Below, one piece after another: positions 1 to 5,771 of a DNA stretch of 7,471 bases. The stretch comes from Bacteroidales bacterium. Lineage in GTDB: Bacteria; Bacteroidota; Bacteroidia; Bacteroidales; UBA932. The stretch lies in contig JAFRPH010000102.1 of the NCBI GenBank assembly GCA_017429205.1, positions 1 through 7,471 of the forward strand. Direction: 5' to 3'. The notes under the pieces were generated by a model, which was not told the origin of the DNA, did not search any database, and saw only the letters and a list, made by a program, of their open reading frames with translations. The position numbers and the translations under genes were made by a program. How positions within the stretch are numbered: the stretch's first letter is position 1; every line of letters starts with the position of its first letter.

Positions 1-310
1 TGCGCCTGCGGGCGCACCAGAGGGCTTTCCGATCGATCCGGGGCTGCCGCCCATTCTCCGCTGAAAACTGTCCACCGGACAGTTTTCCGGGCGCTCCGAA
101 TCCTCTGGACTCCTTCGGGGCCGACTCGTTAAGATGATTCTTGGAAACTGTCAGGTTTTGATGAAATGTCAGGCTATGTTCTCAGCCTTACCCGACAACA
201 AACAAGGAAGAGGCGATCCCGAAGGGTCCGGGGGCGATCGGAAAGCCCCCGGTCATGCCCGCAGGCATGAAACCTCCCACCAAATGCTTTCCGGAACTTT
301 CCGCGAAGAA
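1..310 (-). repeat. Structured dispersed repeat, copy 1 (reverse, cut by window start)
   Basis: This is the reverse complement of the elements at 1533-1818 and 7228-7471, recognised by eye. Its outer end (gaagaa, 305-310) matches the ttcttc end of the other copies, and the opposite end is missing beyond base 1. Visible parts: outer hairpin 1-16 (tgcgcc/ggcgca); arm hairpin stem beginning at 18, interrupted by an insertion at 36-101; central hairpin 147-156/190-199; arm hairpin 228-235/245-252 with loop gatcggaaa; outer hairpin 253-259/264-270 with loop cgca. It is the most diverged of the three copies, yet its hairpins stay paired. It lies just 3' of the XRE-type gene, in that gene's direction of transcription. 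No protein is supported here: short open frames differ between copies. A MITE-like or REP-like intergenic element is the best class; the family name is not known to me. Confidence 0.85.
36..101. other. 66-bp insertion inside an arm hairpin of repeat copy 1
   Basis: Copies 2 and 3 run directly from the cgatcg loop into the closing half of the arm stem. Copy 1 has about 66 extra bases between these points, replacing one base of the stem. The insertion contains a perfect 10-bp inverted repeat, 64-73 with 77-86 (aaaactgtcc / ggacagtttt), around a 3-base loop. It could be a small nested element or an added hairpin. Exact borders are uncertain by a base or two, and I see no clear target duplication. 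Confidence 0.6.
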
Positions 311-324
311 TCACTTTGATCAGG

Positions 325-347
325 GAACGGGATTACCCGTTCTTTTT
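325..347 (+). terminator. Possible + strand terminator over the 3' end of the XRE-type gene
   Basis: A 7-bp stem (gaacggg 325-331 with cccgttc 336-342) with loop atta is followed on the + strand by five T residues at 343-347. On the minus strand the same stem overlaps the stop codon of the regulator and has no T tract after it, so it would stop transcription entering the gene antisense from the repeat side rather than ending the gene itself. The stem is short and partly coding, so this call is tentative. Confidence 0.35.
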
Positions 348-1325
348 GTACATGGCCCGCAGGATCCCGCAGACCGCGCCGAAGGCCACGCCGGCGATGG
401 GCCAGATGATCCAGCAGCGGTTCCAGGATCCGCCGATGAAGCCCCAGGCCAGGAAGGCAGCCGTCACCAGCGCCCAGTAGGCCGCGGCGATCGGCCCGAT
501 CTTCTGGGCGCTCTCCTTGGCCTCCCGGGTGTAGTCGCCCTCCTCGAGCAGCTGCTGGAACGAACCCCAGACCATGGAGACCCGGACGATCAGCAGGACG
601 CCGACGGAGACGAGGACCAGCAGGGCCGCGACGCACACGACCGTCCAGATGTTCTCCTTCTCCCCGTTGATCACGAGGCCGACAAAGAGCGGGATCACCG
701 CCAGCACGCACAGGGCGATGCCGACCGTCAGCTGGCGCACATAGGTCGGGCGGAAGCGCTCCCGGCGCTCCTTCACCATGCCGTCCACGCCGTAGAGGGT
801 ATCGATGGCTTCCTTCTCAAGGTACTCAAAGCGGCTGATCCGCAGCCCGCTGGTCACGAAGAGGGCCACGGCCCCGCCCACGAGCAGCAGGAGGACGATC
901 AGGCCGAGGCCCGTCGCCTGCGCCTCCGTCAGGCCGATCAGCTTCATCGCGGACGCGCCGCCGAGCAGGATCAGGCACACGGGGGAGAGGATGCACAGCA
1001 TCACGCCGAGGGCGACGGTGCGGGCGTTGGTCTCCCGGACACGCAGGAAGTCGTTGGCCTCCTCCATGCCGACGGTTTTTTCTTTGGACTCGGTGAGGAC
1101 GGTTTCCGCGGATGTGTCGGCCGTCTCCATGCTGTCCTTCAGCAGGTAATCGGTGCTGACGCCGAACAGCTCGGACAGCTGCACCACGCGGGCCATGTCG
1201 GGCACGGACTGTGCGCTCTCCCATTTGGAGACCGACTGGCGGCTGACGCCCAGCTTGTCGGCCAGCTCCTCCTGGGACCAGCCGTTCTTCTTTCTGAGAT
1301 CGAGGATCTTGTCTGCGAGGATCAT
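333..1325 (-). CDS. XRE-family transcriptional regulator with C-terminal membrane domain
   Basis: This encodes 330 residues. The N-terminus (about 6-63) is a Cro/C1-type helix-turn-helix: LRKKNGWSQEELADKLGVSR followed by a QSVSKWESAQSVPD recognition segment and a GVSTDYLL ending. A charged linker (about 64-100) leads to six likely membrane segments near 102-124, 136-159, 199-219, 226-248, 276-298 and 303-322, with a soluble stretch at about 162-198. The reading frame stays open upstream to 1523, but ATG at 1325 is chosen because AAGGAG lies 8 bases before it and the helix-turn-helix starts right there. Regulators of this form, DNA-binding head plus integral membrane tail, are common in Clostridia and are thought to sense envelope or membrane signals; the signal here is unknown. 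It is monocistronic, transcribed away from its neighbour, and sits between two oppositely oriented copies of the repeat. Confidence 0.9.
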   Translation of the reverse strand: MILADKILDLRKKNGWSQEELADKLGVSRQSVSKWESAQSVPDMARVVQLSELFGVSTDYLLKDSMETADTSAETVLTESKEKTVGMEEANDFLRVRETNARTVALGVMLCILSPVCLILLGGASAMKLIGLTEAQATGLGLIVLLLLVGGAVALFVTSGLRISRFEYLEKEAIDTLYGVDGMVKERRERFRPTYVRQLTVGIALCVLAVIPLFVGLVINGEKENIWTVVCVAALLVLVSVGVLLIVRVSMVWGSFQQLLEEGDYTREAKESAQKIGPIAAAYWALVTAAFLAWGFIGGSWNRCWIIWPIAGVAFGAVCGILRAMYKKNG

Positions 1326-1400
1326 GTTATTCGCTCCTTCTGTCATCCTGCTCCGTGCGGCCGGCTCATTCGGGCCTCGCTCTCCGCATCGGGCAAGGCC

Positions 1401-1429
1401 AGCATAGCCCAAAGTGCGGTTGCAGAGAA
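1401..1429 (-). promoter_or_regulatory. Weak candidate promoter for the XRE-type gene
   Basis: On the minus strand TATGCT (complement of 1401-1406) resembles a -10 box, with TTCTCT (complement of 1424-1429) 17 bases upstream as a poor -35. A copy of the motif gcggttgca (1416-1424) lies in the spacer, where a bound regulator would block polymerase. The -35 match is weak, so another promoter is possible. Confidence 0.3.
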
Positions 1430-1450
1430 CCAATTTGGCCCGGAAATCCC

Positions 1451-1476
1451 GCAACCGGCGGTTGCAACCGGCGGTT
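1451..1476. repeat. Two perfect tandem copies of a 13-bp motif, candidate operator
   Basis: The unit gcaaccggcggtt occurs at 1451-1463 and again at 1464-1476. Their junction forms the perfect palindrome cggttgcaaccg (1460-1471). A further gcggttgca is at 1416-1424, matching 1458-1466. Tandem and palindromic motifs upstream of a helix-turn-helix gene suggest autoregulation, but this is an inference from position. Confidence 0.5.
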
Positions 1477-1532
1477 TTTCCGCTTGCGGCGGCGTTTTCA
1501 CGGTGATTTTGCCCGGAAACCAAGGAAAAAGG

Positions 1533-1818
1533 GGTTCTTCACGGAAAGTTAGGGAAAGCATATGGGGGTCCGCGCTCTGCGGAGCGCGCCAGGGGCTTTC
1601 CGATCGCCCCTGGACCCTTCGGGGCCGTTTCTTTCTTGTTAGTTGTCGGGTAAGGCTGAGAGCATAGCCTGGCATTCCATCAAAAACCTGACAATTCCCC
1701 AAAGATTTTTGAACGGGACGGCCCCGAAGGAGTCCAGAGGGCGATCGGAAAGCCCTCTGGTGCGCCCGCAGGCGCATTCCCTCACCAACGGAATTTCCCT
1801 AACTAAACGTGAAAAACC
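1533..1818 (+). mobile_element. MITE-like structured repeat, copy 2 (complete)
   Basis: This is the only copy with both ends in the window. The left end 1535-1557 and the right end 1794-1816 are imperfect terminal inverted repeats agreeing at 19 of 23 positions, extended by gg/cc to 1533 and 1818. Inside, left to right: hairpin 1571-1577/1582-1588 (loop tgcg); hairpin 1589-1596/1606-1613 (loop tttccgatc); strand 1612-1627, which pairs with 1719-1735 apart from one bulge; central hairpin 1641-1651/1686-1696 with inner stem 1653-1657/1666-1670; hairpin 1734-1742/1752-1760 (loop gatcggaaa); hairpin 1761-1766/1771-1776 (loop cgca). Flanks gaaaaagg (1525-1532) and gagaaagg (1819-1826) agree at 7 of 8 bases and could be an aged target duplication, though they are simple purine runs. 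No transposase is encoded, so movement would need one supplied in trans. Confidence 0.8.
1641..1696 (+). other. Conserved central hairpin of repeat copy 2
   Basis: Bases 1641-1651 pair with 1686-1696 over 11 positions, two of them G-U (1642-1695 and 1648-1689). Inside, aggct (1653-1657) pairs with agcct (1666-1670). This is the best-conserved internal part across all three copies (7335-7390 and, reversed, 147-199). The wobble pairs only work on the + strand here, which hints at a transcribed RNA. Confidence 0.55.
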
Positions 1819-1824
1819 GAGAAA

Positions 1825-1855
1825 GGACATCGCCCGTGCAACTGCGGCGATGTCC
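1825..1855 (-). terminator. Rho-independent terminator of the DUF3048 gene
   Basis: A perfect 10-bp stem (ggacatcgcc 1825-1834 with ggcgatgtcc 1846-1855) has an 11-base loop. On the minus strand it is followed by TTTCTC and, after two G residues, by TTTTTC. It begins 29 bases past the stop codon. The second T run belongs to the right end of repeat copy 2, so the element abuts the terminator. Confidence 0.65.
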
Positions 1856-1884
1856 CCTTTGGGTCTGCGGCTGCCCCCTGAAGA

Positions 1885-2973
1885 TCAGCGGTAGCTGACC
1901 CCGGTGGCGTCGTTGGTGACCACGATGAAGGTCTTGCCGCGCTGGAGCTCGAGCTCATTGCCGTCCGGCCCGATGAGGATCAGGCGGGAGGTGGCGGACT
2001 CGCGCTTCCAGGCGCCGCGCACATAGTGGCCGTTCTGGAAGATCTCGATGACGCCGGTGCCGGACATGTGGTCGTCGAGGTAGACATAGCTGTTCTGCCA
2101 GCGGAACTTGACCCGCAGGACGATCACGTTGGCGAACACGGGGGCCACGCCGGTGTAGCGGTCGACGTCCTCGCCCTCGGAGTAGGCACGGGTGTAGCCG
2201 CCGAGCGTCTCGTCATAGGTGAAGAAGGAGGTGCTGGAGGGGTTGACCGGCTTTTTCACGGAGTCGCCGCGGTGCACGATCTTAATATAGGATGCGTTCT
2301 TGCCGTCCGTGCGGGGCGTGTCGGTGAAGCGGAAGGGCCGCACCTCGAAAGGCACGTTCTCGGCGATCAGATGCTCGTGGATCTGTTTGATGTGGGCGGA
2401 GAGGTTGTGGGGCTCGTTGATGCCCTGGATGCGGCTGCGGTAGGCCTGGCTCTCGCCGAGCAGGTTGTAGGCCTTGACGCCCTTCTTCATGTTGAACTTC
2501 TTGGTCAGGTCGTCCACGTTGGCGTTCTTGCCCTTCACGGGGGCGATGCCGGCGTAGCCGAAGGCGGCGTCGAAGCACAGGGCGACGGGGACCATGGAGC
2601 CGCGCGCGGAGCGCACGCCGCCGGCCTGGTCCGGATAGGTGCTGGTGAACAGGGCCATCAGCTTGGTGGAGCCGGCGCCGGCGTTGGGCACCTGGAAGAG
2701 CATGTCCGCGTCGTTGATGCCCCAGTGCGGGTAGGCGGCGGGACTGCCGTCGAGGTCGATGATGATGGGCGTGTAGGGCTCGCCGTTCGTGGGCAGGCCG
2801 GTGATCGGGGATTCGCCCTCGATCTCGGGGTTGGCGGGATAGCTTTTCTTGAGCTTTATGGAGTTTTTGAGCGTGCCTTTGATCTGCGTCATGTTATCCT
2901 CGGCTTGGGCGAGGAGCGGCAGGCACAGGCACAGGATCAGCGCGAGCGCGATCACGCGGGTGAGTTTCTTCAT
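1885..2973 (-). CDS. Secreted DUF3048 (YerB-like) protein
   Basis: This encodes 362 residues. The first 24 form a signal peptide: MKKLTR, a hydrophobic core, then LLAQA before EDN, a good signal peptidase I site. No proper lipobox surrounds the cysteines at 15 and 17, unlike the lipoprotein YerB of Bacillus. DUF3048 hallmarks follow: SPITGLP (55-61), a conserved strand and turn PIIIDLDGSPAAYPHWGINDADMLFQVPNAG (positions 69-99, quoted only to locate it), GGVRSARGS (118-126), PHNL (188-191), and the C-terminal half with GTGVIEIFQNGHYVRGAWKR (305-324) and GKTFIVV (346-352). The family is outside the cytoplasm and its function is unknown; an envelope role is usually assumed. The frame is open upstream to 3312, but ATG at 2973 has GAAGGAGG 9 bases before it and starts the signal peptide. 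It is a single gene with its own promoter and terminator. Confidence 0.9.
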   Translation of the reverse strand: MKKLTRVIALALILCLCLPLLAQAEDNMTQIKGTLKNSIKLKKSYPANPEIEGESPITGLPTNGEPYTPIIIDLDGSPAAYPHWGINDADMLFQVPNAGAGSTKLMALFTSTYPDQAGGVRSARGSMVPVALCFDAAFGYAGIAPVKGKNANVDDLTKKFNMKKGVKAYNLLGESQAYRSRIQGINEPHNLSAHIKQIHEHLIAENVPFEVRPFRFTDTPRTDGKNASYIKIVHRGDSVKKPVNPSSTSFFTYDETLGGYTRAYSEGEDVDRYTGVAPVFANVIVLRVKFRWQNSYVYLDDHMSGTGVIEIFQNGHYVRGAWKRESATSRLILIGPDGNELELQRGKTFIVVTNDATGVSYR

Positions 2974-3006
2974 GGAACGAAGCCTCCTTCGTGTGGATTC
3001 CATCCT

Positions 3007-3035
3007 ATTATACAGGATGCCGCGGGAAAAGGCAA
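3007..3035 (-). promoter_or_regulatory. Promoter of the DUF3048 gene
   Basis: On the minus strand the -35 box TTGCCT (complement of 3030-3035) is 17 bases from a perfect TATAAT (complement of 3007-3012). A start about 7 bases on gives a leader of roughly 27 bases up to the ATG at 2973, enough for the ribosome site. The -10 box is enclosed by a 6-bp inverted repeat, catcct 3001-3006 and aggatg 3014-3019, which may be an operator. Confidence 0.75.
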
Positions 3036-3281
3036 GCATCACACTTGTTACAATGCGGAAGGACGGGAAATCGCCGACGAAACAGCATGCTGTGCCTCCA
3101 TGCGGCGGGACGATCTGAATACGATGTCTCCGGACAAACCGTAAACCTTTCCGGCCCTGACAAAGCCCCGGCCGGACCCGCGGGCACGTCCCCTGATCGA
3201 CGGACAGACAAAAAACTCCGTTCCGACATCGAAAAATGCAGGAGAAAGACCAAAAAAATGCAATTTCGGCGAAATCCGGCC
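3036..3281. other. Intergenic stretch between two divergent promoters
   Basis: No gene is supported in these 246 bases. They hold a perfect 12-bp palindrome acagcatgctgt at 3082-3093 and a 7-bp inverted repeat, tccggcc 3150-3156 with ggccgga 3170-3176 around a 13-base loop. Neither has a T tract. Both could be regulator sites for the divergent units; no known binding motif is recognised. Confidence 0.4.
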
Positions 3282-3309
3282 TTGCATTCCGCCGGAAAAT
3301 GACTATAAT
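3282..3309 (+). promoter_or_regulatory. Promoter of the aminotransferase operon
   Basis: TTGCAT (3282-3287) lies 16 bases before a perfect TATAAT (3304-3309). The -35 match is only partial. The leader to the ATG at 3356 would be about 40 bases and includes AGGAGG. No comparable promoter is seen before the two genes that follow. Confidence 0.65.
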
Positions 3310-3355
3310 CAATCACTGCACCCCAATTTTACCGCAATCGCAGGAGGCAAACGCC

Positions 3356-4555
3356 ATGCCGCTCACCGTTTCCCACCGCTGCCAGCACATCGCTCCCTCC
3401 CTGACCCTTGCCATCGACGCGGTCGCCAAGGAAATGAAGGCCGCCGGCGAGGACGTCGTCGGCTTCGGCGCGGGCGAGCCGGACTTCGCCACCCCCGCCC
3501 ACATCGTTGCCGCGGCCAAGGAGGCCCTCGACATGGGCATGACGCGCTACACGCCCTCCTCCGGCACCATGGAGCTGCGCAAGGCGATCTGCGACAAGCT
3601 GCTGCGGGACAACGACCTGACCTACGAGCCGGCGGACGTCATCGTCTCCAGCGGCGCGAAGCACAGCCTGTTCAATACCTTCCAGGCCATCCTCGATCCC
3701 GGCGACGAGGTGCTGATCCCCACGCCCTGCTGGGTCAGCTATCCGGAGATGGTGCGCATGGCCGGCGGCGTGCCGGTCTTCGTGCCCACGACCGAGGCCG
3801 AGGGCTTCATCCCCGGCTATGACGAGATCGCCTCCCGGATCAACCGCCGCACGAAGGCCTTCGTCCTCACCAGCCCGTCCAACCCCTGCGGCTGCGTGTG
3901 GAGCCGCGGCCAGCTGCAGGCCCTGGCGGACCTCGCGGTGGACCGGAAGCTCTTCGTGGTCTCGGACGAGATCTACGAAAAGCTCCTTTACGATCAGGCG
4001 CGCCACATCTCCATCGCCCAGCTCGGCGATCAGATCAAGCGGCAGACCATCGTGATCAACGGCCTGAGCAAGGCCTTCGCGATGACCGGCTGGCGCATCG
4101 GCTACGCGGCGGGCCCGCGCGAGATCATCAGCGCGATGGGCGCCTTCCAGTCCCAGGCCGCCAGCAACGCCAACGCCATGGCCCAGCACGCCTCCGCCGT
4201 GGCCCTCAACAGCGACCAGACCTGCGTGGTGGAGATGGTGCAGGAGTTTGAGAAACGCCGGGACACCATCTGCGGCCTGATCAACGCCATCCCCGGCATC
4301 TCCTGCCGGAAGCCCCAGGGCGCCTTCTACGTGATGATGAACATCCAGTATATCCTGGGCCGCCGCCATGAGCGCCGCCCGCTCACCGACTCCATGTCCT
4401 TCGCCGACGAGCTGCTGAAGTCGAAGAAGGTCGCCGTCGTGCCCGGCGTGGCCTTCGAGGCCGAGGGCTACTGCCGCCTGTCCTACGCCACCTCCATGGA
4501 CAACATCGTCCGCGGCCTGGAGCGGATCGCGGAATTCGTCGGCGAGCTGCGGTGA
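3356..4555 (+). CDS. PLP-dependent aminotransferase, class I (aspartate aminotransferase-like)
   Basis: This encodes 399 residues, the usual length for the prokaryotic (I-gamma) aspartate aminotransferase group. Visible signatures: GFGAGEPDFATP (36-47) at the N-terminus; SSGAKHSL (98-105) for cofactor phosphate binding; W126 for stacking on the pyridoxal ring; N176 in SNPCG; D204 and Y207 in SDEIY; the Schiff-base lysine K239 in GLSKAFAMTGWRIGY, with R247; and R374 in CRLSYATS, which binds the substrate carboxylate. The likely reaction is exchange of an amino group between aspartate and 2-oxoglutarate, giving oxaloacetate and glutamate, in the cytoplasm. Specificity for other amino acids cannot be excluded. 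The usual NPTG motif reads NPCG here. The ATG at 3356 follows AGGAGG by 8 bases; the upstream open frame lacks family sequence. It is the first gene of a probable three-gene operon. Confidence 0.92.
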   Translation: MPLTVSHRCQHIAPSLTLAIDAVAKEMKAAGEDVVGFGAGEPDFATPAHIVAAAKEALDMGMTRYTPSSGTMELRKAICDKLLRDNDLTYEPADVIVSSGAKHSLFNTFQAILDPGDEVLIPTPCWVSYPEMVRMAGGVPVFVPTTEAEGFIPGYDEIASRINRRTKAFVLTSPSNPCGCVWSRGQLQALADLAVDRKLFVVSDEIYEKLLYDQARHISIAQLGDQIKRQTIVINGLSKAFAMTGWRIGYAAGPREIISAMGAFQSQAASNANAMAQHASAVALNSDQTCVVEMVQEFEKRRDTICGLINAIPGISCRKPQGAFYVMMNIQYILGRRHERRPLTDSMSFADELLKSKKVAVVPGVAFEAEGYCRLSYATSMDNIVRGLERIAEFVGELR

Positions 4556-4601
4556 CGGCGGGCCGACTCATCCGACTGTATTCAGAAACGGAGGCACAGC
4601 C

Positions 4602-5729
4602 ATGCGCAAGCCGGTCAAGACACGGGCCGCGGCGGCCGTCCTGATTATCCTGCTCCTGTGCGGCGTCCTGCCCGGCGCGGCGCTGACCGAGGATGTCCGG
4701 TACACGGCGGACGGCTATGCGTATACCGTCTCGTACGGATACGCGCAGGTGATCGCCTACAGCGGCGCCTTCCTGCCGCGCACCCTGCCCGACAGCATCG
4801 ACGGATACACCGTGTATCTGGAATACCGGGACGACATCTTCAGTCATCTGATCCGCGAGAGCGGCATCTACCGCTACGGCCGGGTGGCGGAGAACGAGGT
4901 CTATATCGTCGGCTGGTGCGGCTATGAGCCGGTGGCGATGATCCCGGCCGACATCGGCGGCATCCCGGTCACGGGCATCGGCGACAAAGCCTTCTGGCTC
5001 AGCGGCTGCGAGCGGGAAACCTTCGCGGACACGGTGGTGGTCCCGGACAGCGTCCGCTATATCGGCCGGGAAGCCTTCTCCTGCACGGGGATCGTCTCCG
5101 TTTATCTGGGGAGCGGTGTCCGGGAGATCGGCGATCTGGCTTTTCAAGGCCTCAGCCAGTCGAACTTCGTCCTGCCCGCCGGCGTGGAAAAGCTGGGGAT
5201 CAATCCCTTCGCCGACCATGTGGACCTGGGCTATGTCAACGGCTACCTGTTCCCCTGGCCGGAGAGCACGGCACACTTCCGCGTTGCCGAATCCAACGGC
5301 AGCATGCTCTACGGGACGGAGGACATGCGGCTCATCACATACCGCGCGAACCTGAGCCCGCAGTGGCGCAGAGGCACCGTCGTCACCGTGCCGGACGGTA
5401 TCCGGGTCATCGGCAGCCATGCCTTTTACGCCGCGCAGGGCATCACGGAGGTCGTGCTGCCGGACACGGTGGAGATCATCGAGCCCTACGCCTTCATCTG
5501 GAGCGGCGAGCTGACCCGCGTGCGGATCCCGGAGAGCGTCACCGTCCTGGGCAAGGGAGCCTTCGAGTCCACGGCGATCACCGAGCTGGAGATCCCCTCC
5601 GGCGTGACGGTCATCGGCGACATCCTCTTCCACTCCTGGGCGCCGGAAGAGGCGACCATTGTCTGCGATCCCGGCTCCGCCGCGGAGGCCTACGCAAAGG
5701 CCAACGGCTACCGGATCCGTTTCAGATGA
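4602..5729 (+). CDS. Secreted leucine-rich-repeat protein (BspA-type, LRR_5)
   Basis: This encodes 375 residues. A signal peptide covers about 1-28: MRKPVKTR, a hydrophobic run, then LPGAA before LTED; the cysteine at 20 is not in a good lipobox. After a non-repeat region (about 30-110) come short modules of the form VPDSVRYIGREAF, near 112-131, 145-160, 165-183 and 188-203. A break at about 204-259 has no clear repeats. Further modules lie near 260-276, 282-298, 305-322 and 326-344, and the end PGSAAEAYAKANGY is typical of this family. Such proteins are exported and bind proteins or surfaces; no anchor motif is seen, so it may be released or held by partners. GGAGG lies 7 bases before the ATG. 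It starts 46 bases after the aminotransferase stop, with no promoter or terminator seen between, so it is probably cotranscribed. Its ligand is unknown. Confidence 0.9.
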   Translation: MRKPVKTRAAAAVLIILLLCGVLPGAALTEDVRYTADGYAYTVSYGYAQVIAYSGAFLPRTLPDSIDGYTVYLEYRDDIFSHLIRESGIYRYGRVAENEVYIVGWCGYEPVAMIPADIGGIPVTGIGDKAFWLSGCERETFADTVVVPDSVRYIGREAFSCTGIVSVYLGSGVREIGDLAFQGLSQSNFVLPAGVEKLGINPFADHVDLGYVNGYLFPWPESTAHFRVAESNGSMLYGTEDMRLITYRANLSPQWRRGTVVTVPDGIRVIGSHAFYAAQGITEVVLPDTVEIIEPYAFIWSGELTRVRIPESVTVLGKGAFESTAITELEIPSGVTVIGDILFHSWAPEEATIVCDPGSAAEAYAKANGYRIRFR

Positions 5730-5771
5730 TCATCCTGTTCCCCTGAACCGAATACACGGAAGGAGTACACC

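Noticed and set aside
134..319. Small open frames inside the repeat copies (also at 1643-1894)
   Set aside because: The frames are not conserved between copies, while the hairpins are; the repeat is better explained as non-coding.
255..1667. 470-codon open frame on the + strand
   Set aside because: It lies antisense to the XRE-type gene and runs through two repeat copies. Its composition is that of a GC-rich shadow frame (many D, H, Q, A, G), and no family is recognisable.
1535..1817. Riboswitch or T-box leader
   Set aside because: The element occurs 3' of genes as well as upstream, in both orientations, has terminal inverted repeats, and matches no known aptamer that I recognise.
1..1818. 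CRISPR array
   Set aside because: The repeats are about 250-286 bp, differ in orientation, and are separated by genes rather than short spacers.
2026..3144. 372-codon open frame on the + strand opposite the DUF3048 gene
   Set aside because: It is antisense to a gene with clear domain motifs, signal peptide, ribosome site and promoter. The protein is repetitive in V, G, D and H, as expected of a shadow.
4602..4665. Lipoprotein signal in the LRR protein
   Set aside because: The cysteine at residue 20 is preceded by LLL, not by a lipobox ending in A, G or S; an ordinary signal peptidase I site fits better.
4383..5633. 416-codon minus-strand frame, with a similar one at 5730-7235 and another at 3329-4369
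   Set aside because: All are antisense to the well-supported operon genes, lack ribosome sites and show no conserved motifs.
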